From Prolixibacteraceae bacterium (GTDB lineage Bacteria; Bacteroidota; Bacteroidia; Bacteroidales; Prolixibacteraceae), in the NCBI GenBank assembly GCA_018399395.1, contig JAGYOI010000063.1:1-7219 (forward strand): 7,219 bases of DNA, written 5' to 3'. The notes under the pieces were generated by a model, which was given only the letters and a program-made list of their open reading frames with translations, was not told the DNA's origin and made no database searches. Within the stretch, counting starts at the first letter, position 1; every line of letters starts with the position of its first letter. The position numbers were made by a program, and so were the translations under genes. This document shows, in pieces, positions 1 through 5,862 of this stretch.

Positions 1-80
1 ACATTCCTGTCCGGGTAAAATATTATACTATTATACGCAGACAGGAATGTCTGCGCTAAGTTAGGAATGTCTGCGCTACG
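1..80. repeat. Intergenic repeat block with hairpin, direct and inverted repeats
   Basis: Several ordered repeats can be read directly. AGGAATGTCTGCGCTA occurs twice, at 43-58 and 63-78, with a period of 20. GCAGACA (37-43) and TGTCTGC (48-54) form a 7-bp stem around the loop GGAA. TATTATAC is duplicated in tandem at 21-28 and 29-36. ACATTCCTGTC at 1-11 is the exact reverse complement of 40-50, so the block holds an inverted pair whose left copy is probably cut by the window edge. It lies just downstream of the DUF434 stop codon. On the gene's strand the hairpin is not followed by a run of T, so it is not a standard intrinsic terminator. The layout resembles a REP-like extragenic repeat; that class is inferred. 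Confidence 0.75.
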
Positions 81-82
81 GG

Positions 83-784
83 TTAGACATTCACCAAATT
101 CACATTCTTCATTTTCTGCTCAATAATATATCCTGCCATATTGACCCAATGTGTGCAACGGTCCATTATCCAGCCATCGGAGGTGGCAACCGGGAATTCT
201 GATTTGGCCAGTGCTTTATCGGGGGCATTGAGCAGTTGTGCATCCCAGTTGTAGTTTTCTTCACCGGCAATGTCCATCAGAAATGTTTTCAGCCGTCCGC
301 TGTTCGAAACCGGGGCATCGAAATACCAGATGGCTTTGCTGATTTGTAGTTCGTTCATGCTCTCGCCGGCCAGCTTAATGGCTTCGCCGGTTTGCATTAC
401 CCGCTTATACGAACCGTGTACGCTTTGAATATCGCGGTATGCCCCGTCGCGACCTTTAAAAATATAGGCGCCCGACAAAGTACTTTCAAGAATAATGAGG
501 AGGTTAAACGCATCGATGGCTAATGTTTGCTGTTGCAGTTCTTGAAAGGCGCAGGCTTTGTTTTGGCGCTCTATAATTTCCTGTTCCGATGCACTTATTC
601 GCAAAACCGCTTCGCGTTGCCGTTTGTTCAGCCCATACCGGTTACCGACAAGTTCGAGTGCCGATTTACTGCCATAGCCGCGGGTTAATAAAAAGCCATG
701 GTCATCGGCCGCACTTTTCAATGCCGGCAGCCATTGACTGCCAAATAAACGGTTGTCGTTCGACTCTTTGCCACGGTTTCGCAT
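83..784 (-). CDS. DUF434 domain protein, possible PIN/NYN-like nuclease fold
   Basis: This 233-residue soluble protein has no signal peptide or membrane segment. The N-terminal part carries the DUF434 pattern (residues 28-62, LLTRGYGSKSALELVGNRYG, then RQRE). The rest matches the C-terminal domain usually found with it (called DUF5616, from memory): IDAFN at 90-94, E100, GRDG at 111-114, VHGSY at 122-126, YFDAPVSNSGR at 154-164, D181 and VATSDGWIMD at 199-208. The function is not established. The IDAFN start, the central acidic residues and the late ATSD motif resemble the acidic positions of PIN/NYN nucleases, which is an inference. ATG at 784 was chosen because MRNRGK reads like a family N-terminus; an in-frame GTG at 826 would add 14 residues. 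Neither start has a Shine-Dalgarno sequence. It is the last gene of a leftward set, 91 bases after the lipoprotein gene. Confidence 0.8.
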   Translation of the reverse strand: MRNRGKESNDNRLFGSQWLPALKSAADDHGFLLTRGYGSKSALELVGNRYGLNKRQREAVLRISASEQEIIERQNKACAFQELQQQTLAIDAFNLLIILESTLSGAYIFKGRDGAYRDIQSVHGSYKRVMQTGEAIKLAGESMNELQISKAIWYFDAPVSNSGRLKTFLMDIAGEENYNWDAQLLNAPDKALAKSEFPVATSDGWIMDRCTHWVNMAGYIIEQKMKNVNLVNV

Positions 785-875
785 ATTGGATAATGTCAAA
801 TCTGTTTTTCTAAATTTTTGTTTCACCTGTTATTATGCAATTGGGGTATTTCAACCCTTTTAGATCCTGATAATG

Positions 876-1643
876 TTATTTTGCGATAAATTCAGACTTG
901 GTTTCTTTATTCTTTTTTAAAACTAAAGTGTCGCCTTTTAATTGATAGTTGTTTACCTCTTTAAGCATTTTTAAGAACTGATATTCGAGCTCCATTTTTG
1001 TACAAGCCATTTTGGTGGAAGCAATATTTGTGAAACTTATATGGTTGGTCTTAGCCTGGGCATACATGCCGTTGATTGAGTTACACCCTCCACTGCCGTA
1101 AAAACGGTTTTCACTTCGCCTGAGCATCAGGTATATGTCTTTTGGGCCGGCATTTTCTTCCTCAATATTCTGACCGTTCATGGTTATTAATACCCATTGA
1201 ATGCCTTCAATGTTCTCAATCTCCACAGCCTCTTTCTTTTTTGCGAGAATAAACATATCGGCCAGATCACCTTCAATGCGTTTGCCATTACGGTCGAGTT
1301 TCAATAATTTCTCTTCGGCTATCATGTACTGATTGGCCGCCGGGTCGGGCGAGCCTTCCAGCACAATGCTTTTCCCATTATCGTTCCATTTAAAAAATCC
1401 TTTGCGTTTGAAAATGCTGTCACCTTCAACATCCTGATATGTTTCGGTAAGCTCAAAAGATTGATCAGGGTTGAGCGACAGCGTTGTTTGAATACCACCA
1501 CAATCAGCACACGGGAGCGTGCCTTTATATACACCGGGCCAGTCAAGCGAGTTTTTGGCCGAATGGGCGTCCTTCGTTACTTTTTGTGATGTAGAACATC
1601 CCAATACAAAAAGAAAAACGACAAGTAGATAAAAAAACCGCAT
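876..1643 (-). CDS. Lipoprotein with NlpE-like and META/HslJ-like domains
   Basis: This 255-residue protein has a hydrophobic signal (residues 2-14) and a lipobox VLGC with Cys16, so it should be lipidated and envelope-anchored. Residues about 35-135 match the NlpE N-terminal domain: GVYKGTLPCADCGGIQTTL at 37-55, with the CxxC pair C45/C48, followed by a small beta-barrel pattern. Residues about 145-250 match a META (DUF306, HslJ-like) domain: W150, MNG at 155-157, GSGGCNSINGMY at 183-194 and STKMAC at 209-214, where Cys187 and Cys214 could pair. NlpE in enterobacteria senses surface and copper stress, and HslJ is linked to heat and novobiocin resistance. Transferring either role here would be speculative, but an envelope-stress or binding lipoprotein is reasonable. 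The ATG overlaps the stop of the upstream propeller gene by one base (TAATG), which suggests translational coupling. Confidence 0.88.
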   Translation of the reverse strand: MRFFYLLVVFLFVLGCSTSQKVTKDAHSAKNSLDWPGVYKGTLPCADCGGIQTTLSLNPDQSFELTETYQDVEGDSIFKRKGFFKWNDNGKSIVLEGSPDPAANQYMIAEEKLLKLDRNGKRIEGDLADMFILAKKKEAVEIENIEGIQWVLITMNGQNIEEENAGPKDIYLMLRRSENRFYGSGGCNSINGMYAQAKTNHISFTNIASTKMACTKMELEYQFLKMLKEVNNYQLKGDTLVLKKNKETKSEFIAK

Positions 1644-2485
1644 TATTCTTCTTCAATTTCTGTATCCATATTAAGTTCGTAGGCATCAACCCTGTTGGTG
1701 AAGAAAGTAGGGACCAATACTAAGTTCTTCCCGGGCACATAGTCGATATCGGCTGTGTTAATTTCCACTTCCGAAGTATCTAATAATTTTATCACTTTGC
1801 CATTGTCAGAGATGTAAATCCGACCGGCCCAGTTTGAAAAAATAAAATTACGGTTTCCGATGGTTTCCAGCCCATCAATTCCGCCGGTTCCACTAAATAA
1901 TTCTGCAATGCTTTTTGTTTTTGGGTCGATAGCCCAAACCGAGTTGTTTCCGGCATAAAGGTTACCACCTTCGGCCCATAACCCGTTTACCCCTTGCAAA
2001 CGCTGATCATCAAGCCATAAGCTGAAAGTTGAATCCTGTAGCGCATAGATGTGTTGTTCGTGCGAGTCGGATACATAAACTACTCCATTGCTACATACGG
2101 TTACATCATTTAAAAAAGAAGCATCGGGGATTAAATAAGCAGTATCGATGGCAGCACTTTCAATATCAATAACCACCAGTTCGTTCATGTCCGAAACATA
2201 CAATTTACCTTCACGTATGGCCATTCCTTTTGGGTCGTTTAACCCTGAAAGCCAGCTTTCGTTGAGGATGTTTCCTTCGAGATTGATTTGCGCGATATAC
2301 CCGTCGCCTGTTTTTTCATTTTGCTCATCGCCCATGCAGGCCACAAATGCAACATCGAGTTCAGTGTTATATAATACTGACTCTGGTACTTTTAAGGTTT
2401 GTGGTGTTGACCACAACTTTGTCATTTCCTGTGCATTTGCTTGAAATGCGATCATTATTAGTGTTAAAAGGGCTAAGGTTCTCAT
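1643..2485 (-). CDS. Secreted SMP-30/gluconolactonase-like beta-propeller
   Basis: This 280-residue protein has a type I signal peptide (residues 1-18, with ANA before QE as the likely cleavage site), so it should be exported to the periplasm or beyond. The mature part is a run of propeller blades with repeated strand motifs such as KLYVSDM, VVYVSDS, NLYAGNN, FIFSNW and RIYISDN. Four residues occur in the order of the SMP-30 metal ligands: E35 (in PES), N126 (LNDV), N167 (GVNGL) and D204 (GIDGLE). That supports an SMP-30-like six-bladed fold with a divalent-metal site. A lactonase or sugar-acid role is possible but unproved; related NHL/YncE-like propellers only bind ligands. The C-terminus ends in an acidic tail (EIEEE). 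It is the first gene of a set with the NlpE/META lipoprotein, which it overlaps by one base. Confidence 0.8.
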   Translation of the reverse strand: MRTLALLTLIMIAFQANAQEMTKLWSTPQTLKVPESVLYNTELDVAFVACMGDEQNEKTGDGYIAQINLEGNILNESWLSGLNDPKGMAIREGKLYVSDMNELVVIDIESAAIDTAYLIPDASFLNDVTVCSNGVVYVSDSHEQHIYALQDSTFSLWLDDQRLQGVNGLWAEGGNLYAGNNSVWAIDPKTKSIAELFSGTGGIDGLETIGNRNFIFSNWAGRIYISDNGKVIKLLDTSEVEINTADIDYVPGKNLVLVPTFFTNRVDAYELNMDTEIEEE

Positions 2486-2524
2486 AATTCAATTTTTTAA
2501 TTAACAAAAACTACAATATACCAT

Positions 2525-2532
2525 CAAAACTA
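2525..2532 (-). promoter_or_regulatory. Candidate Bacteroidota -7 element for the propeller/lipoprotein operon
   Basis: On the minus strand, TAGTTTTG exactly matches the Bacteroidota -7 consensus TANNTTTG. It ends 39 bases before the ATG at 2485, giving an expected leader of about 34 bases. No convincing TTTG -33 element lies at the usual distance, and the region is very AT-rich, so a chance match is possible. The 121-base spacer it sits in (2486-2606) separates menE from the propeller gene and shows no strong terminator; the only stem is a 5-bp AGGAA/TTCCT. Confidence 0.35.
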
Positions 2533-2606
2533 TAACATTTAAAATTAAAAGATGTTTTTGAAAGGAATATTTTCCTGTTTTCGCATCGCAGCCCCCTGTT
2601 TAATTT

Positions 2607-3662
2607 TCATGAATTAATTTCTTTTTTAATTTTCAACCGGTCGATTTTTAGAGACGATGTGCGGGGAAATTCTTCAATATAAAGAATAGCTTTTGGTGTG
2701 CGCAACTTACCTGTAATACGGGATATTTTCTCTAGCAAAATATTGTTTTTTACATTTAATTTTTTGCCTTCCAATACCAATACAATCTGTTCGCCAAGTT
2801 TTTCATCTTTTACTGATGAAACGATACATTCGCGCCCTGTCATTTCACTTATTGCCGCCTCAAGCGGTTCAGGCGATATTTTTATTCCGCCCGAGTTAAT
2901 TACATTATCAGCCCGCCCAAGCCAGCGGAATTTATACGGCGATAGCAGCTCTGCCACATCACTTGTGTGCAGTGGGGCATCTGAAAATTGTGGAGTCTCA
3001 ATAACAAGGCAGTTGTCGGTATTTTTCGACACCGAGAAGCCTGGCAGTACATGAAAACAATCGTCGGGGTTTTGCCCGTTTAGCTTTTGCAGGGCAATGT
3101 GCGAGGCGGTTTCTGTCATTCCGTAAGTGGCATATATTTCAGCCGGCACGTTTTGAAGTTTCTCCATTAAACTGCGGTCAACTGCTGCTCCGCCGATAAT
3201 CATTTTCGAGATATTGTTAAAACCATAGCCCGTTGCAAGCAGCGAGTGCACCTGCATGGGTACCATGGCTGTAAATTCGATGTGTTGCCGGGGTACATCC
3301 GGTGTGGATGAGGGCTCTGTAAGCACGAGGTTTAGCCCCCCAATAGCAGCCCGTACAACCATCATTTTCCCGGCAATGTAGTGGACAGGTAAACACAACC
3401 AGGCGGTGTCGTTTTTTTTTAGGTTGAAATATTTGAGGGTGTTTTCGGCCGATGCTGCCATGCCGCTTTTGGGTAGTTCAACCTCTTTGGGCGCACCGGT
3501 GCTTCCCGATGTTTGCTGCCGGATGTAAGTTTCATTGTTGAACCATTCAAGGATAAACCGGAACACCTGGCTTTTCCATTCTGGCATGCCATTGCTTTCG
3601 GATAGCGATGTAATTTCCTCACAGCCAAGCATTTTATTATTTATCCTGATTGTTTTCTCCAT
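2607..3662 (-). CDS. menE: o-Succinylbenzoate-CoA ligase MenE, compact Bacteroidota form
   Basis: MenE activates o-succinylbenzoate with ATP and CoA to o-succinylbenzoyl-CoA, the substrate of MenB in menaquinone synthesis, in the cytoplasm. The adenylate-forming motifs are in order: phosphate loop TSGSTGAPKE (51-60), ATYGMTETASHI (178-189), the TSD motif (233-235), WLGRADNVINSGGIKI (247-262) and the C-terminal catalytic lysine in SSLKIDR (K339). At 351 residues it is about 100 shorter than enterobacterial MenE. The loss is at the N-terminus, where the phosphate loop already appears at residue 51. Compact forms of this kind are, to my knowledge, common in Bacteroidota. The gene starts 7 bases after the menC stop, so the two are almost certainly one transcript, and that neighbour makes the substrate assignment firm. 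An A9 tract on the coding strand (3412-3420) encodes Lys-Lys-Asn. Confidence 0.92.
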   Translation of the reverse strand: MEKTIRINNKMLGCEEITSLSESNGMPEWKSQVFRFILEWFNNETYIRQQTSGSTGAPKEVELPKSGMAASAENTLKYFNLKKNDTAWLCLPVHYIAGKMMVVRAAIGGLNLVLTEPSSTPDVPRQHIEFTAMVPMQVHSLLATGYGFNNISKMIIGGAAVDRSLMEKLQNVPAEIYATYGMTETASHIALQKLNGQNPDDCFHVLPGFSVSKNTDNCLVIETPQFSDAPLHTSDVAELLSPYKFRWLGRADNVINSGGIKISPEPLEAAISEMTGRECIVSSVKDEKLGEQIVLVLEGKKLNVKNNILLEKISRITGKLRTPKAILYIEEFPRTSSLKIDRLKIKKEINS

Positions 3663-3669
3663 TTTGTGT

Positions 3670-4731
3670 TTAAAGTGATACCGTTGCCCAAGGTTTTGTT
3701 GGTTGATAAAACAATTTTTCGCCCGTTAAGGTTAACGGGGAATCGATATTATTTGAAAATAGCATCCCGGTGCCCAGCCCCTGGTGTGTTTCAACGTCTT
3801 TGGTGAAGACCCACTGGGCAATAGCGTTCAGCCCGATGTTCGACTCTAGTGCCGAAGTGGCCCACCACCCGGCATTATAGTTTTGTGCCAGTTCAATCCA
3901 TTCATCACTTGCTTTGAAACCGCCCAGCAAACCTGGCTTTAGTATCAGGTATTGGGGACTGATGGTTTCCACCAGTTCTTTCTTTCGCTTGTAGGGATAA
4001 ACCCCGATAAGCTCTTCATCAAGGGCAATGGGCACGGGCGAATGCTGGCACAAGGCGGCCATTTGTTCCCACTCACCGGCCTTGATGGGTTGTTCGATGG
4101 AGTGCACCTCCAGTTTTGCCAAATCACTTAGTACTTTCAGCGCCTCATCAAATGAATACGCACCGTTTGCATCAACACGGATGGTAAGCTCCGAAGCGCT
4201 GAACTGTTTGCGCATACCGGCAACCAGGTCGTGTTCCGATGGCCAGTCGAGCGAGCCGATTTTTAGCTTGATGCACGAGAAACCCGCATCAAGTTTTTGG
4301 GCAATTTGTTCGTGCATATATTTTTTGTTGCCCATCCAGATAAGCCCGTTGGTGGGAATGCCTTTTTCGCCGCGGGTAAATTCTGAAGGAAAAAGAATGT
4401 GCCTGCCTGTTGAATGCAAATCGGCAAGGGCAGTTTCTAGTCCAAACTGAATGGCAGGAAATTCGTGTAAAACTGAATTGAAATCGTAAATCCCGGCGTT
4501 AATGTTGTTGCAAACACGTTGCAGCCTGGCTTCAAATCCGGGGCAATCGTCAATACTTAAACCGGTAAGAATTGAGCATTCCCCCACGCCGGTGTTATCA
4601 CCGTCGTTTAAAAACAAAAACCAGCTGTTTTTGGTATGGTAAACACCGCGCGACGTACCGGCCGGACGAATAAACCGTAGTGTGTGCTTTTTGAAAGATG
4701 CTTTAATATGTTTTGTCGCTGACTCCTTCAT
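3670..4731 (-). CDS. menC: o-Succinylbenzoate synthase MenC
   Basis: MenC dehydrates SHCHC to o-succinylbenzoate in menaquinone synthesis and belongs to the enolase superfamily. With the ATG at 4731 it has 353 residues. The capping domain opens with FIRPAGTSRGVYHTKNSWFLF, typical of Bacteroidota MenC. The barrel carries the full catalytic set: KLK (155-157, K157 as acid/base), metal ligands D187 (RVDANGAY), E213 (SIEQP) and D238 (ALDEE), and K265 (ILKPGLLGG) on the opposite face. SALESNIGLNAIAQW at 293-307 follows. An in-frame ATG at 4779 would add 16 residues (MINCLLIST...) that do not look like the family, and a TATATTTG promoter element lies inside that stretch, so the shorter start is preferred. 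No Shine-Dalgarno sequence is present. It is the first gene of the menC-menE pair and diverges from the toxin-antitoxin-like module. Confidence 0.93.
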   Translation of the reverse strand: MKESATKHIKASFKKHTLRFIRPAGTSRGVYHTKNSWFLFLNDGDNTGVGECSILTGLSIDDCPGFEARLQRVCNNINAGIYDFNSVLHEFPAIQFGLETALADLHSTGRHILFPSEFTRGEKGIPTNGLIWMGNKKYMHEQIAQKLDAGFSCIKLKIGSLDWPSEHDLVAGMRKQFSASELTIRVDANGAYSFDEALKVLSDLAKLEVHSIEQPIKAGEWEQMAALCQHSPVPIALDEELIGVYPYKRKKELVETISPQYLILKPGLLGGFKASDEWIELAQNYNAGWWATSALESNIGLNAIAQWVFTKDVETHQGLGTGMLFSNNIDSPLTLTGEKLFYQPTKPWATVSL

Positions 4732-4735
4732 AAGA

Positions 4736-4743
4736 CAAATATA
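4736..4743 (-). promoter_or_regulatory. Candidate -7 element for menC-menE
   Basis: On the minus strand, TATATTTG exactly matches the TANNTTTG consensus. It ends only 4 bases before the preferred menC ATG at 4731. If functional, the transcript would be nearly leaderless. A weak TTTA lies about 21 bases upstream as a poor -33 element. Chance is possible in this AT-rich spacer. Confidence 0.35.
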
Positions 4744-4788
4744 TTTTATTCCGGTGGAAATAAGTAAACAATTAATCATTTTGAGGTT

Positions 4789-4802
4789 CGTTCTGTAGAA
4801 CG
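4789..4802. promoter_or_regulatory. Palindrome CGTTCT-GT-AGAACG, candidate operator
   Basis: A perfect 6-bp inverted repeat with a 2-base spacer lies in the 158-base divergent spacer (4732-4889) between menC and the plus-strand bicistron. It is 88 bases upstream of the first plus-strand ATG and 58 bases upstream of the menC ATG. Xre/HigA-type antitoxins usually repress their own promoter by binding short palindromes, so this is the best operator candidate here. The link is inferred. No T-run follows the short stem, so it is unlikely to be a terminator. Confidence 0.4.
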
Positions 4803-4862
4803 TTTATTGTTCAAATATGCCAATAAATTAATAAAAAATTATACAAATACGACAATTATGAC

Positions 4863-4870
4863 TATCTTTA
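4863..4870 (+). promoter_or_regulatory. Weak candidate -7 element for the bicistron
   Basis: TATCTTTA matches TANNTTTG at all but the last base and lies 19 bases before the ATG at 4890, a plausible leader length. No clear -33 element is visible. The rest of the spacer is AT-rich, with nothing else recognised apart from the palindrome at 4789-4802. Confidence 0.25.
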
Positions 4871-4889
4871 CTGGTAGAAAAATATTTAG

Positions 4890-5375
4890 ATGGTTTACAT
4901 ATTAAATGTAATAAATGACAAGTTAGTAAGGGCAGAAATTGTCATCCCTGAGCAAAATGAAATACCCTTAAAAAAAGATGGGTGGAATTTTAATTGGAGA
5001 GAATTAAGCAAAGAAATAAACTCCAGCATGTTCATCTTAAAAACAATTGGATTGAACCCCAGTGTTGAAGGTGCTTTGCACTTGAAAGTGGAAAATGAAA
5101 TGCTTATTATGAATGTCCTAGAAATAGCGCCTCATAATATCGGAAGAAAAAACAAGAAATATGATTATGTCGCTGGTTGTTTGATCGCTTTTGCATGCAA
5201 AGAAAGCTTCAAGTTAAATGGGAATTACAAAGGATTTTTAACCTTTATGTCAAAAACAAGTTTAATGCAATGGTATTCCAGAAAATATGGAGCAAATGTC
5301 GGACTTGGCCAAAGAATGTACATTGATAGTGAAAGCGGGTTGAGACTAATTGAAGAATATCTTGAACGAAAATAA
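4890..5375 (+). CDS. GNAT-like protein, putative toxin of a toxin-antitoxin-like pair
   Basis: I do not recognise a named family for this 161-residue cytoplasmic protein. The C-terminal half reads like a GNAT fold: a strand (LIMNVLEIAP, 72-81), a loop, a long helix (YVAGCLIAFACKESF, 93-107), a strand (YKGFLTFMS, 113-121), a helix (TSLMQWYSRKYGAN, 123-136) and a final strand (QRMYIDSE, 141-148). The usual acetyl-CoA loop (Q/RxxGxG/A) is not clear; NIGRKNKK stands in its place, so activity may be altered or absent. The N-terminal 70 residues are unlike usual GNATs. It is followed after 7 bases by a HigA-like helix-turn-helix gene, in the toxin-first order of higBA. The pair is AT-rich, has its own orientation and sits between conserved genes, which suggests horizontal acquisition. 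The toxin role is inferred from context alone; a non-toxic enzyme with a linked regulator is the main alternative. Confidence 0.65.
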   Translation: MVYILNVINDKLVRAEIVIPEQNEIPLKKDGWNFNWRELSKEINSSMFILKTIGLNPSVEGALHLKVENEMLIMNVLEIAPHNIGRKNKKYDYVAGCLIAFACKESFKLNGNYKGFLTFMSKTSLMQWYSRKYGANVGLGQRMYIDSESGLRLIEEYLERK

Positions 5376-5382
5376 AATTGCC

Positions 5383-5862
5383 ATGAAAAGAAAAAAAGAT
5401 ACAGAGCCATCCAACGGAATGTTGACTAACCAGATGGATGTTGGAACAGATGGATTCAAAGATTTCCAGGCTATAATGCTGAATAAGGTTAAAAGTCAAC
5501 CGGAAGCGCAAAAAAGGGAAATAGAGTTATTGGCCATCAAATTTAAAATGCAGGATTATATGGAATCGGAAGATGCTGAGCTTAAACAACCGGGGGAGTT
5601 TTTAAAAGAATATTTAAAGACATTGAGAATACCTCAAACAAAATTTGCTCATTATATCGATATAAATCCCTCAAATTTGAGCAAGTTAATCAAGGGCGAA
5701 CGTCCGATAAATTATGAATTAGCGATTGTTTTAGGAAAAATATTCAACAACGACCCAATGCTTTGGGTTGAAATACAGGCAAAGAATGAACTTAAAAAAA
5801 TCAAAAGGGATAGAACCAGACAATTCAATCATTACACGTTGAAAGATTTGATAAACTCCTAA
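5383..5862 (+). CDS. HigA/Xre-type helix-turn-helix protein, putative antitoxin
   Basis: This 159-residue protein has a helix-turn-helix domain at about residues 70-135: PGEFLKEYLKTLRIPQTKFA, then INPSNLSKLIKGERPINYELA and FNNDPMLWVEIQ. It follows the HigA pattern, including the closing F-x(4)-P-x-x-W and the alpha-helical tail. About 70 residues precede it, with a charged, probably helical stretch (39-68), where classic HigA proteins have almost nothing. That part may bind and mask the partner. The ATG at 5383, 7 bases after the upstream stop, was chosen; an in-frame TTG at 5350 inside the upstream gene would add 11 residues but is a poor start. Expected roles are neutralising the upstream product and repressing the shared promoter. 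The stop overlaps the stop of the minus-strand relic. Confidence 0.78.
   Translation: MKRKKDTEPSNGMLTNQMDVGTDGFKDFQAIMLNKVKSQPEAQKREIELLAIKFKMQDYMESEDAELKQPGEFLKEYLKTLRIPQTKFAHYIDINPSNLSKLIKGERPINYELAIVLGKIFNNDPMLWVEIQAKNELKKIKRDRTRQFNHYTLKDLINS

Noticed and set aside
43..78. Short direct repeats as a CRISPR remnant
   Set aside because: The period is 20 with a 16-base repeat and only 4 bases between copies, so there is no spacer-sized gap, and no cas genes are present.
843..861. Small GGGT/ACCC stem followed by TTTT as a terminator
   Set aside because: It has only 4 bp of stem, and the T-run is on the plus strand, where no gene ends.
2148..2444. 98-codon plus-strand open frame opposite the propeller gene
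   Set aside because: It is antisense to a well-supported signal-peptide-bearing gene and has no protein-like character.
4028..4450. 140-codon plus-strand open frame opposite menC
   Set aside because: It lies wholly antisense to menC, which has complete catalytic motifs; the product is low-complexity, Ser/Cys-rich and matches nothing I know.
5350..5382. TTG at 5350 as the start of the helix-turn-helix gene
   Set aside because: It overlaps the upstream gene and is a rare start; ATG at 5383 gives normal 7-base operon spacing.
5245..5511. Minus-strand open frame across the junction of the two plus-strand genes
   Set aside because: It is antisense to both; its hydrophobic, Phe-rich product is what an AT-rich complement yields by chance. 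An antisense antitoxin RNA is conceivable, but no promoter or terminator supports one.
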